NCBI GenBank assembly: GCA_024449915.1
Contig: JAMZAV010000808.1
Coordinates: 248,001 to 312,000, forward strand
Length of the DNA stretch: 64,000 nt
DNA from: Sweltsa coloradensis
Taxonomy: Eukaryota; Arthropoda; Insecta; Plecoptera; Chloroperlidae
Reading direction: 5' to 3'
Shown one piece after another: positions 44,033-55,613 of the stretch; position 1 is the first letter of the stretch, and each line of letters starts with the position of its first letter. Below the pieces are notes generated by a model that was not told where the DNA came from, searched no databases, and saw nothing but the letters and a program-made list of their open reading frames with translations. Made by a program: the position numbers and the translations under genes.

Positions 44033-44555
44033 CAGTGGCGTAGGAACTAATTTTTTAGTGGGGGGTCACACTAAAGTTGACTACGAGGTTAGGTGTGCAA
44101 ACTGGGGTCTGGGACGAAGCCCCAGCCGCCGGAGGCTATTTCGCTGTAGGTAAGATTTTTTTAAAAGGTGCTCCTGATAGGTGGCCTAAAAAACGTTTTC
44201 AGGTGAATTTTAATTATGAACAAGGGTTACATTTTGAAGCTAATATTGTATTGAAGATTGATTACCTGACTGAAATCGGTCGACAGTCTGCTTGGGAGTG
44301 AAAACACTGCACACAAAATATAATGAATATTAGTCTAAAATCAGATGGCTATAGTCTAGTCTCGCAAATCACGTCTCCTTCTAAATCTTTCTTAAAAATG
44401 TTAACAAAAATCTTTCTTTTTGTTTGCAAGCCCGACTGTAGTAAAAATCCTAAAAATCACCCAACAAGCTAACAAGCTTGACCCCCCCAGTGGGGGGGTC
44501 AAGCCAACAAGTGGGGGGGAGTTTCCCCCCATCCCCCCCTGTTCCTACGCCCCTG
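44033..44555. mobile_element. non-autonomous hAT element
   Basis: Ends CAGTGGCGTAGGAAC and GTTCCTACGCCCCTG (one mismatch). Flanking octamers AAAACACC at 44025-44032 and 44556-44563 are identical. The GC-rich block CTGGGACGAAGCCCCAGCC near 44103 is shared with the autonomous hAT. Confidence 0.9.
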
Positions 44556-44607
44556 AAAACACCAACGGAAAGAGCTTGAACTTTTCAAGTTAAACTTGAG
44601 AGGAAGT

Positions 44608-44783
44608 TTGTGTATCTTGTTGGTCCAGTGGTTAGTTCTTACTTCAATGCAAAAGGTCCAGGATTTGAATCCCACTTCAGGCCGGGTTTAAATTCTGATA
44701 TAAACTTAAATCCATCAATTATTTGGTTGGTTATCTGTAAACTGTGATTTTGGAGCTGCCCTAGCAACAAATTAGGCCTACCT
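44608..44783 (+). mobile_element. B SINE, 5' part
   Basis: tRNA-like head with GGTCCAGTGGTTAG and CAGGATTTGAATCCC, then body GATTTTGGAGCTGCCCTAGC. Cut off where an H element begins. Confidence 0.65.
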
Positions 44784-45371
44784 ACTAGGAAAACGCTAAA
44801 GTTCCGTCGCGTTGATGGATGAGCGTTTTTGTAAGTTTTTAGTTTGCGTGGGATCTCTCTACTTATCAAGTGCTTTTTGAACGCATTGTAGGTGATTGTT
44901 GTCAAGTTTCTATTGTTACTTGTTAGTTGTTATTAAATACCTCAAAAAACTTAATTTAAAACCTTTATTTATATGGTTTCTGGAAAATGTTTTCAACTTT
45001 TTCTTTCAAAAAGCAATACATCACTATAACCTTAATGTCCATGTGAAATATGAACGTTCTAGCCCCACCCGTTTGGTCAGAATCAACCAAAATGTCACGA
45101 AAATATTGCACTAAAAATCGAAAAAAATCGTTAAAAGTACGATATTCATGAGAAATATTTCTTCGATTGTACCCAAAAACGTGGCAGGTATTAGTTCAGA
45201 GATTTCGAAGGTCCCCTCAAAATTTCATCAAGATCGCATATGCCGTTTGCCCGGAATCGTGCGAACAGACAGAAAAAAAAATTAAAAAAATAAAATAAAA
45301 AAACAAAAAAAACATTGGAGCTAAATTTTTTGAGGGGTCAGTGAAATTGAAGTTTTTGCTTCGCTCATCCA
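44784..45371 (-). mobile_element. H (Helentron-like) element
   Basis: ACTAGGAAAACGCTAAAG to TTGCTTCGCTCATCCAA with the standard H interior. Confidence 0.72.
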
Positions 45372-46247
45372 AATATACATTCTTAAGTTGATCCAAATAA
45401 TAGCCTTACTTGTTGGGTCAATGTTTCATATTTCAAATATACCTCGTTGACCAATGTTTCTTGCTTCAATGGCTTCTGGGCCGACATGGTTAGTTCAGTT
45501 CGTCACTCCTCTAGCTACAAGTTTCTCACTGACAATTGGTTATGACCGAGTGGGTAGATATAATTTAGTTATTTTGTTAAGTAATATATTTTTTATGTAG
45601 TTAGGTGACCAGAGACAAATACCTATAGGGAACCTAAGTTTTGAAGACTGGAAGGAAATTGGTTCTCTCTGGTCTCAGCGCCCATAAGAGTTAGCTTGGT
45701 ACGAAAATGTACCTAGTCGTAGCTTTTGACACGTGCAAAAGAAATCGTACTCAATAACATCACAAGATGCATAATTTTGTGAAGAAGATCCTCTGAGCAT
45801 CCTACTAAGCTCGATAACGCTTCCTAAATTGAAACTTTTATGAGTTAAATGGACCCATGTTTGCGCGCTATCGCAAAATATACTATAACTGAGCGGCAAC
45901 CTAAGCAAAACGCAGCCACGTTGTGTGCTTTCCTCGCATACCATGTGCCTGTCTATGATTGCTACATTTATTTTGCACTCAAGATTTTGTTGGCTCATTA
46001 GTTTTTTTTTTTATTTGTAATGTATAATCTAGTACTCAGTGAACTCACAGTGGCCACAAAGCAAGTCTAATACCAAATTTTGTGATGTGCCACAGACAAA
46101 ATGTGTTTACGTGTTTTTTTTTATTGGCAGTTTGGAAAGGTTTGGCAACAGTGTAAATGAAGAGTTCCAATTCATCTAAAAAATAATGTCATTAATATTT
46201 GGGATAGAGCAGAGTTCTGTGTATCCATGCAAAGAAGAAAGATTTTT
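45372..46247. other. no supported gene
   Basis: A 107-codon minus-strand ORF (45675-45998) has no recognisable features. Confidence 0.4.
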
Positions 46248-46680
46248 GTGTGACTCGTTGGTCTTGTGGTTAGCGTATCTGCTTCCAATGCAGAAGGTCC
46301 AGGGTTTGATTCCCGATAAAGTCATAAGTTTATTAACTTCTGATTTGGACTAAAGTCCATCAGTTCTTGTCTTAGGAGTTCGTAAACGGTGACTTTGGAG
46401 CCGTCCTAGCAACGAAGCACATAATAAATTCAGAGTTGTTCTGAATCGGCCTTGTTGATTCTGGCGTTGATCCGCAGGTGTTTGCACTGTCCATACCACT
46501 GATTGCTATATTTCCTATTAAAAAATATCGATCTTTGGTTGGTTATTGCTCACTCGTCGATTGCGTTGGGGCCTACAGGGTTGGCTTGGTCGCTTTGATT
46601 TAAAGTCCCCCACTGAACATCAGTTATACAACTGAGTGGGTAGACTCTAAATACAATTTTTTTTTTTAAATTTATTTATT
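46248..46680 (+). mobile_element. B SINE, full length
   Basis: Pol III-like head (GTGGTTAGCGTATCTGC, B-box AGGGTTTGATTCCCG), a body with AACGGTGACTTTGGAGCCGT and a tail CTGAGTGGGTAGACTCTAAA followed by T/ATTT-rich sequence. About 430 bp. Confidence 0.75.
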
Positions 46681-47245
46681 TATTTTAAAGTTTCTTACAG
46701 TATGGCCAGAAAATTCCGGTCCGTGGTCGGGTTCACGGACTATTGCTTACCAAATATTTAGCACTGGTTAATTACGTTTTCAATGCTGACTGGAGAGAAC
46801 CGGACAATGCCCACGGCCATTTAGGTTCCATATTATGACCAAATAACAAAATTTAATAAAAAATAAATAAAAACGTGTAACGTGAGATACTCTAGTAGGT
46901 AGCACACTTCAAAATAAGAGAAAACAATTTGTTTGAAGCACTTCTCTGAATTAGAAGCTGTGCACTGCAATAAAAACACTTAAAACTCTTCAATAACTCT
47001 GTTTACACTGCATCGGGTTGAATTGACTATTACTAGCTTGCCAGACACAAAAAGTTTCTTCCTCCTGCCCCTCCACTGTATTCCACTCTTTCCTGTCTTC
47101 CCACATATTTGCTCTTGCCCACATGCTCCAACAATCCATCTCGCTCTCAAACGTCTTCTGGAATCAATCTTACCTCTTCATCTCTTGACCTTTCCACTTT
47201 TTATTTCCCTACTCTGCATCAAAGTCTCGTCTTGGGATCCTCTCC
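46681..47245. other. no supported gene
   Basis: AT-rich. A 92-codon ORF with a Leu/Pro/Ser-rich peptide (47023-47301) has no family match and ends in the MITE below. Confidence 0.35.
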
Positions 47246-47289
47246 ATGCACATTCATTCTATGAAAAGAGCTTATTGGCTCGGAACAAT

Positions 47290-47452
47290 ATTAAAACGTA
47301 ACTTAAAAACTTATGACCGAGGCCACTACTTACTTAAAAACGAATTTTCGGGTGAAACTTCCTCACCCATCAAAAATTCGTGCGTAGTCGTCGAAAATTC
47401 GATTTTAAGTAAGTAGTGGCCTCGGTCATAAGTTTTTAAGTTACGTTTTAAT
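47290..47452. mobile_element. palindromic MITE
   Basis: Arms of about 60 bp, ATTAAAACGTAACTTAAAAA outward and GACCGAGGCCACTACTTACT inward, near identical and inverted. A further CGAATTTTCG/CGAAAATTCG pair lies inside. The target duplication is unclear. ATGCACATTCATT occurs at 47246 and again at 47451. Confidence 0.75.
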
Positions 47453-47591
47453 GCACATTCATTTTATATGTTTAATCTGGTGATGAATCTAGTGATCTAG
47501 TGATAGTATCGTTATATAATCTAAATCTATATTTAAAAACATTTTGATAGCCGATCACAATAATGAATCTTATCGAATGGCAGCCCTCCGC

Positions 47592-47668
47592 TCCCTGCAG
47601 TGCAATTTGGGAGCTGCTCGGAAGCATATTGCACCAATATACGCGGGTTCGAATCCCGCCTAATGCAT
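47592..47668 (+). repeat. tRNA-derived head
   Basis: GGAGCTGCTCGGAAGC (A-box-like) and a perfect T-arm GCGGGTTCGAATCCCGC. An ATATTG/CAATAT pair replaces a normal anticodon stem-loop and the acceptor ends do not pair, so it is not a usable tRNA gene. Confidence 0.5.
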
Positions 47669-48501
47669 GTGTTTTTATTGTCTTTTACCCTCGTCTAAAA
47701 CTATTCATCATCTCGAAAACAGCAATACTGGTGACAAGGGAGCGCTGAGCTTGATCCGACTCAAATGCACGCACTACAGACAGTTTACGATTGCAGCTGA
47801 ACGGTTGGAAATATCGTTACAAAATTTTGCATGGATGAAATTTACTATTGAAATTCACACTTGGTTGCTAAGAACTAACCTTAAAAAATCAATGAGAGAG
47901 ATGAGTCCAAAATTGGAAAAAAATTAGAAATCCAAAACATAAATTTCAATTTAGAAATTTCCCATCCAACTGATTATCTTACGATTAAATTAACCAGATC
48001 CACCTGCGCGTTCACATTGATTTAAATGTTGAGATGCAGTATGAAAGTTTGCATTTAAAAAAATCTGCACACTTTGAATAAATTCCTGAAGTTCTCAAAA
48101 ATTGAGTGAATTACGGAGATTTCACGAATTTCCTAGATTTTTTTATTCAAAATGGATGAGTTAATTAAAGAATAGGTGTACTGGATATCATAATTGTTCC
48201 TTTATTAACGTTCACACGAAATGTGATACCAATGTTATGAACCGTAAAACCCGGGGGGGAAAATGAAAGCAGAGTGCTTTAACTTGTCTCCGTGCTTGAC
48301 TCGGCTACTCCTCTTAAGCAAAGAAAAATTCTGAACGAGTAGTATATACAACATTTTGCGATAACAGTGGCTAAATGATATTACAAAAATGTGGTGCGAC
48401 TTTTATGACATTAAAGACTAAACTTGTTTGTTTTTTTCAACAAAGGCTCTGCCTTTTCATCAAGGTTGACTTAAAAAAACACAGAATAACGATTAAAATT
48501 A
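47669..48501. other. no supported gene
   Basis: AT-rich; nothing recognised. Confidence 0.4.
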
Positions 48502-49524
48502 TTGGATGAGCACAGCAAAGACTTCAATTTTGCTATACCCCGAGACGTAAAGCTGGTTTTTTGTTTTGTTTTTTACTTCTTTTTCTTTCTTTCTTTCTTT
48601 CTTTCTGTTTGTTTGCACACTACAGGGCAAATGCCTACTCCAATCTTGATGAAATTTTAGCCTTTGAACCTCTGAAAACCTTTGAAATCTCTGAACTTAG
48701 ATCTGTGTGGCTCGTTGGTCTTGTGGTTAGCGTATCTGCTTCCAATGCAGAAGGTCCAGGGCTCGATTCCCGCCAAAGTCAGAAGTTTTTTAACTTCTGA
48801 TTGATTTGGACTCAAGTCATCAGTTCTTGTCTTAGGAGTTTGTAAACGGTGACTTTGGAGCCGTCCTAGCAACGAAGCACATAATAAATTCAGAGTTGTT
48901 CTAAATCAACCTTCTAAATCGAAGCACATAATAAATTCAGAGTTCTAAATCGACCTTGTTGATTCTGGCGTTGATCCGCGGGTGTTCCCACTGTCCATAC
49001 CACTGATTGCTATATTTCCTATTAAAAATATTGATCTTTGGTATTTACTGTCCCCCACTGAAAATCAGTTATATAACTGAGTGGGTAGACTCTAAATACA
49101 ATTTATTTATTTATTTATTTATTTGTCATGTTTTTTGGTATAATCAAAGAAATATTTCTCGGGCATATCGTACTTTTCCATTTTTTACGATTCTCAACAC
49201 GATTTTTCCGTGATAGTTGGCTCTCCACCGGGCAAGTGGCTACTCCGATTTTGATCACACTTTACGGGAACGTTTGTAATAACTCTGATATGTTACGCTT
49301 TTGGATACAAATTGAAGAAATATTTCTCATAGAAATTGTACTTTAAGGCAACGAGATATCCTTACGACCTTTTTGCACCGCAGCTGGCACGACGAGGCAC
49401 ATCTCTCTCTTAGGATCGCAGTCGGTCATGCAACGTGAAACCGTAACAAAAGGATAGAAAACGTCAACCAAAAATGCTCGTCCATCAACGCGACGGGAAA
49501 TAGCGTTTGCGACGCGGCCTAGTT
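48502..49524 (+). mobile_element. H (Helentron-like) element interrupted by B SINE
   Basis: Starts TTGGATGAGCACAGC, resumes after the SINE at about 49128 with TTTTTTGGTATAATCAAAG, and ends GCGTTTGCGACGCGGCCTAG. Part of the interior (TCTCCACCGGGCAAG, AATTGAAGAAATATTTCTC) is repeated. Confidence 0.68.
48703..49127 (+). mobile_element. B SINE, full length, inside H
   Basis: Same family as 46248: head with GTGGTTAGCGTATCTGC and CAGGGCTCGATTCCCG, a body with a local duplication of CGAAGCACATAATAAATTCA, and an (ATTT)n tail at 49104-49126. Confidence 0.78.
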
Positions 49525-50752
49525 AATTCTTGATCACACCCCTGTTAATTTGCATCATTTTTCACCGTCATCGTTCAATATTATTATCGATCGATAAGCA
49601 GTCTTATTCATGAAATTTTTCGATCCGATTACTGAAAAAAATGATCAGATTATTTAACCGATCATTAAGATTATGCCTATGCACGTATGCCTATGCACGG
49701 GCTACACCTATAATAGATGATGAGTATATTTCCCAGATTTCTGCTACCAGTACTTCTATTAACAACTTAGTCCCAGGGCCTAGGCCTATAGTAGATTATG
49801 ACAGTTTCAGATTGACATTTTTTTAAACCAAACGTTTCTTAAGAAGCTCCTAAGTTGGTTTCAAGGTAGTTTCTCGTCAATTTTATCTTGAGCCTAAAGA
49901 TGCTGCTTTTCATCACATAAGCCTAGGCTAACCCACTCGTAACGAAGGACAGACCTCGTAGACGTAGGGCTACGACAGTTCATAGTAGAGATATCATGAA
50001 CTAGTAATTCGACAAAATAGTGAAAAAAATTAACATTCAGGGGTCAAAATAAACTTTGGCTAGTGGCAACCATAGTCCTCTAGCCCGAGATAATTTTATT
50101 ATCAAATATGTTATATTGACATAAAACGATCATACGTGAATGATTTACAAGACAATATTTGCCGGGTTTGACGTGTGCAAGTGGGGGAAGTCCTAGAGAG
50201 TGACTGTAAAACGATTATTCACCATAATAATAATAAGATTAGCCTAAATTAAGAGATTTTGATTTTCTACACATACTTGGCACAATTTTCTATACTAGAT
50301 TGCGCACAACTACTGGAAACTCTTTCCGTTATCGGCGCGAAATATTAAGATTTTTTGAACGGCAATTGGGAATTCTGGAAAAAGTACTAGTGAAATGAGA
50401 TTTTTATTAGCTCAAGCAGTTTCACTAGCCTTGGGCGAGCATTAATTTTGGCCCCTCATTACATTTAGAAAATCGCGGCATCCTAGCGGCCATGATATGA
50501 TAGTGACGTTCAGTGAAAAATCGATCATGGTTTAATTCAACTTTCGATATGATTAGTCGAATAGTCTAGCAGGAATCAACTTTGAACTGATAGTCTGCAC
50601 TGAAATAAACTAAAGGAGAATTTTCGTAAAGAACGGTCGTTAGTAGATTCGAAATCGGTCACCTATTAGCCAGACAGGCTACAAAAGAGCGGAGGGTTGG
50701 AGCCGAAGGGTTTGGACCCTTTTGACGTGCACCACGCTTTTGGACCATTCTG
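49525..50752. other. no supported gene
   Basis: AT-rich; short ORFs without motifs. Confidence 0.4.
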
Positions 50753-51953
50753 CAGTGTTGGGCAAGTTCCCGCAAAAAGGAACTTTTGAAAGTTAAATTA
50801 CTTGGCCTTCAAAGGGAACTTTTAAAAGTTACAGTTCCTTCACATAAAAAGGAACTTTTGAGTTCTTGAAATAATAAAAGTTCCTGTTTATAAGTTCCTT
50901 TATTAGATAAACTAGGAAAACGCCAAAGTCGTTGTTGGACGAGTGAGTATCACAATTACTTTTGCAGCTGCAGTATGCATGCATGCATGCAGCTCTGACT
51001 CATCAAGTCGAGACTTGCTGAGTTCCCGATATCGCTATGCTCGTGGACGCGGGCGACTCCAAAACAATGAAAACATATCACATCGCCAACGCCAAAGTAT
51101 TGAAGCTACAAATATTCCAAAATATGTGTTAGAAAGGTCAATACATGAACTCGAGTTCGACTCGATATGTTCTACATCCATTTTTTATGCTCCTCAAATC
51201 AAATCCAATTTAGTAAAGCTCTGCAAAACATGATTTTTGTCAGTAATTAATTTTTTGTAAGTTGGCAGGGCAAGCTATAATTCTGAAATTTTTCACAGTT
51301 GTTAACATTCATGGTGGTAACATTGGTGAGAAAGGGTATTTTTTTCAAAAGCAAACTTTAAGTTTAATAAAATAAAGTAGTAATTTTTACAAATATTAAT
51401 TTTTTGTAGGTTGGATTCCTGTGAATTTTGCTGTCCATGTCAACAGCACTATCTATTGGTCCTTGACGTTGGTGTGAAATTTCGTCAAAATCAGACGAGT
51501 AGTTTGGCCCCTGCGCATCGAACACACATACATACATACATACACACATAAACACAACAAAGTGCCGAAAACTTGCCATAGAGGACTCCGTTCGCTCCGC
51601 TCACTCGTCCAATTATTGTACATAGGATTTAGGTCGCCATTTTTAAGCCGCGTGGTTGCGAGCAAATATGACACGTTCATCATTCGAGGTTACGCCTCCT
51701 AAAAATGAAATGCTTCTGTTTTTTATCAACAGATTTTCATATCTGTATCAGCTAAATATGTTTTGAAATGTAGAGGCATGGTGGGTTTGGTCATATTCTC
51801 TTAAGAGTGAAAGGAACTTCTAAAACTTTATTAAAAGTTCCCCAAAATTTGTAACTTTAGTGTGAAAGTTCCTCTACTAAAAATTGAACGCGTTCATTAT
51901 AAAGTTCCCAAAAAAGGAATGTGCTCTTTTTTAAAAGTTCCTACCCAACACTG
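50753..51953. mobile_element. hAT-type MITE split by H element
   Basis: Termini CAGTGTTGGGCAAG and CCTACCCAACACTG. Flanking octamers CCATTCTG (50745-50752) and CCATTGTG (51954-51961) match at 7 of 8. Both arms are full of AAGTTCC/GGAACTT words. The H element at 50912-51611 lies inside. Confidence 0.8.
50912..51611 (-). mobile_element. H-type element (variant), inside hAT MITE
   Basis: CTAGGAAAACGCCAAAGTCG at the left, TTCGCTCCGCTCACTCGTCC at the right. The body differs from the main H group; the termini agree. Confidence 0.62.
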
Positions 51954-51961
51954 CCATTGTG

Positions 51962-52295
51962 TACAGGATTGCCAAGGTTAAAAATAATATAATTGTTTAA
52001 GCCTCATTTAGGTAAGGATAAAATAGGGTTCAGTCAGTCAACAAAATTGGCAACAGTGTAGGGCTATCTGGCTATGTCTAGGAAGGATAAGGATAGCACA
52101 AAATAGGATATAACACTTAACATGAGTAGGCCTACTTGTCAATCCCTTCTATTAACCTAAAATTCAACCCGCATTCAGGAGCTTGCAATATTCAAAATTG
52201 GGCGGTTCAATTCGCAGTATCGTAGGTCTAATAATAGGTAAATCTATTATTTGATTACGGTATTTGAGGATTCACTCAATAATCAGAAAAACCGA
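51962..52295. other. no supported gene
   Basis: AT-rich, nothing recognised. Confidence 0.4.
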
Positions 52296-52960
52296 TGCAT
52301 CTGGGGGATGAGACTCGACGCTGAATTCGCGTGGTTTGGTTGATTTCCGTGCTGTATTCCGACAATCGGCAGACTCGACGAATTTTTCGATTCCGTCTGC
52401 TATTTGGTTGACGGAAACACTTCCGACAATCGTAAATTCGTAAACAACAAAATCCTCCATTTATATTTTGATTGCATAGCATCACATTTTGCTTAAATAC
52501 CGGAATGTTTCTTGATTTGTTGGTCCACAGTACACTTATTTGATACTTTTTATAAGTTGTTTATTGTTGCACAATACTTTGTTTCCATTATTATTTAGTT
52601 ATAAATATAGTAATTAACAATCATACCTCAAAGTTGACATTGTTCGCGTTCACAAGATAAAAAAACAAAACACGGCTCCACAAAAACTCACTGCCTTATA
52701 AATATGCGGCTGGCTAGTTTCTTCTTCAATAAGCATGGCGGTGAACACTAAAGATTTTATAACGAAGCTTCCGATTGGCTAAACAATGGTAAAATCCTTG
52801 CCACAGCCACAAGTCACGGAATGATTCCGAAAATCGGAAACAACTCGAGTCTACCAAATGTCGGAATTGTTTCTTTATGGACGGAATCAAATTATTCAAA
52901 ACCACGTGGAAGTCGAGGCCAGTCGAGTCTCACCCCCCTGGATTGGAATCGGACCATCCC
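52296..52960. mobile_element. inverted-repeat element (class unknown)
   Basis: GGGGGATGAGACTCGAC near 52313 pairs with GTCGAGTCTCACCCCC near 52927. Further inward, CGTGGTTTGG/CCAAACCACG-like, GATTCCG/CGGAATC and CCGACAATCG/CGGAAT words are arranged inverted. The middle (about 52480-52800) is unrelated AT-rich sequence with CCGATTGGC (inverted CCAAT). Confidence 0.5.
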
Positions 52961-53004
52961 TATATTTTCTATTATTTTCACGGATAGGGCTATCTCTGAA
53001 CCAG

Positions 53005-54085
53005 AGAAAAGGTTGTTCCCAAATGTGACACATGTGATGAACCTTTAACCGTTTTTATGCTAGCACAATGTACCTACCATATAATATACTAGGAAAACGC
53101 TTAAGTCCCGCCGCGTTGTTGGATGAGCGTAATTGGTGCATTGAGCTGCCATGTGTTATGCGGATTTTCTGTTGTTCTGTGAAAAAATTATTACTAAAAT
53201 GAAGATTTTTTAGAAATTAAATTAAATAAAAAATAAACTTAAATTTAATTTTTTTAATTAATCGTATTAATTTAAAAAAAAGAAAAAATCGAAAAATTGC
53301 GATTTTTATAAGAAATAATTATTTGATTAGGCTCAAATTTCACACGAATATATGAATTCATAAAATTAAGGTTCTGTGAAAGAATCATTAAAATCGGATT
53401 AAGCATGTAGGTGTTATAAGTAAAAAAATTGTTTTAAAAAAGAAAAAAACCAAAATTTCTATTTTCATGAAAAATAATTTTTCGATTGCGCTCAAATTTC
53501 ACACGGATATCTTAATTCATAAAATTAAGGTTCTGTGAAAAAATCATTAAAATCGGATTTAGCATGTAGGTGTTATAAGTAAAATAAATTTTCAAGAAAT
53601 CGAAAAAAATCGTAAAATTGCGATTTTCATGAGAAATAATTTTTCGATTGCGCTCAAAAACGTGGCAGTTCTAAGTTCAGAGATTTCAAAGGCCTCCATA
53701 AAATTTCATCGCAAACGGGAGTATCGGTTTAGCCGGAATCGTGCTGACAAACGCACAAAAATATAGAAAAAAAAAGAAAGGAAAGAAAAAAAAACATTCC
53801 GGATTTTTTTCTCCAGTGTAGTGAAATGGAATCTTCGCTACGCTCATCCAATAATGCCTTGTGCACCCGATTTGATCTCTCCCAATCATATGAAGAACTT
53901 CAATATATGATAGAGGCGACAATGTTTCTAAATATCTCATTCAAAGTAATTTTTAATTCACATCATACACATTTCTTTTTTAGTTTATTTATTTATTCAA
54001 ATAAATAACTTTTTCTTATACACTTAAAAATCAATATAATCATCAAACACACCTAAACTCATATATCAACTTTCAATATCACAGG
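53005..54085 (+). mobile_element. LINE L 3' fragment in plus orientation, split by H
   Basis: 53005-53091 (TGTGACACATGTGATG, AACCTTTAACCG) and 53853-54085 (TGATCTCTCCCAATCATATG, then the UTR) are adjacent pieces of L pol/UTR in the LINE at 3.1-4.9 kb. The terminal hairpin is replaced by GGACCCCGAGTCTTGAG. Confidence 0.68.
53090..53852 (-). mobile_element. H (Helentron-like) element inside LINE L
   Basis: ACTAGGAAAACGCTTAAGTC to TTCGCTACGCTCATCCA. ATAAT flanks both sides. Two tandem-like blocks of ATTAAGGTTCTGTGAAA occur inside. Confidence 0.68.
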
Positions 54086-54810
54086 ACCCCGAGTCTTGAG
54101 TTCGTGGAAGATGAGTTGAAAATGCTATTTGAAAACAAAGTCGTTTTCGTTTTCGAAGGAATGGGTAGTCTTGAACGATACGAGGGGTGAGGTTCACGAA
54201 ATCTAGACATTTTAAAAATATTTTGAGTAGCAAAGCGCTCGAAAACGTACTATATTTATTCCAGTTGGCAGTGCTTTAACAAACGCGGACTAATCAAAGG
54301 TTGAGGATTGGGATTTGCAGCGATCGTAGCGGTATAATTATGAATGATGTGATTTTTTTTTCCTCTTTTACCCTTTTTTCCTTTTCTTTTCATTCCCCAC
54401 CCTTTTTTATATTTGATTCATTAATTAAATACATTTTATATTATTTTCATTTGTTAACAAAATTGTTGTGTTTAAATGCATTGTTGTAGTAATGCTAATA
54501 TTTCAAATATGTAGTTTATTGTAGTTTCTGCTTCTATGTAATTAGATTTATTTAATTGTCCTCCTTTGTAAATCAGTTTTTATAACTGAATTGGATAGAC
54601 GTTAAATAAATAATAAATAAAATAAATAAAAACGTGAAGTTCAACAAACGAAAAATTATTGTGAGGTTAAGTTAGTCGCCAATTGCTATAGTCCATTTTA
54701 TGCTCAGCTAAGAGTAGCTGTTTCGGTGTTGCTTCCAAATGCAGAACAGTTTGGCTAGCCCCAACTTTCTTTGTGTCGTCTTAATAGGGGCTTCAACTAG
54801 TTCCGAGTCC
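54086..54810. other. no gene; SINE-type tail near 54560-54628
   Basis: AATCAGTTTTTATAACTGAA, TAGACGTTAAATAAATAA resembles the B tail. The rest is AT-rich. Confidence 0.4.
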
Positions 54811-55605
54811 CAGTGGCGGCTCGTGGGGTTTAAAATAGGCAGGGCACAATATATTTGAATGGACTTGCGTGGGCTACAAGGGGTCTGGGGCGAAGCCCCA
54901 GCCGGCGGAGGCGAAATTTTTTGGCATAATTATATTTAGCTCCAAGACAGCCTTTACAGCAATTTGAGCAAGGGAGAACCATACTCATAACACAAAAATA
55001 TTTTCAATATTTTTTTAGGACGCAACAAAGTTGCGCCCCTGGGCTAGAGCCTAGTTAGCCTAATGGTTAATACGGGCCTGGGCACAAATCAGTTAACATT
55101 TAAAACTGGTAATTTATCTATATTTTTCGACCTTGCTTAGTGTAGAAGAAGATAATAGCAGCACATGCAAATTTACCTGGTATTTTAATGCCTGTAAATA
55201 AGTTGTACTCTTCTTTCTTTGGACATGGCAAATTCCTCGATTACCCGCACAACGCAGCAGCGCGTAACGTGTTCTCCTTACAACAGCTCTCGGCCGACTA
55301 AAATCATGCCCATCCTGCCGGAGTTCCAACGCTTATTGCGAGGCAACGATTCGTCTATTTCCAAATAAAACTGACTGCGCAGGTGCGACCTGGGCGCAAC
55401 TTCGTCTAGCCCGTAGTAGGCTCACTCGAGTCAAGCGTTGTTCGCTGTTTCCTTACCGGGCGCGCGCTCACATTGAAAATACAAACTATTTGATTTTATG
55501 TAAATGTGTACCACGACGTCTACAACTCGTATATGTGAGTGATTGTTGGCGGGAAGAGTAGGAGGGGCACATGCCCCAATGCCCTTATGGTAGAGCCGCC
55601 TCTGT
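54811..55605. mobile_element. non-autonomous hAT element
   Basis: Ends CAGTGGCGGCTC and GAGCCGCCTCTG (one mismatch). Flanking octamers CCGAGTCC and TTGAGTCC match at 6 of 8. GTCTGGGGCGAAGCCCCAGC near 54880 matches the autonomous hAT block. Confidence 0.82.
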
Positions 55606-55613
55606 TGAGTCCT

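Noticed and set aside
45675..45998. 107-codon minus-strand ORF
   Set aside because: No recognisable motif or exon context.
47592..47668. Functional tRNA gene
   Set aside because: Good T-arm, but the anticodon stem-loop and acceptor stem do not form.
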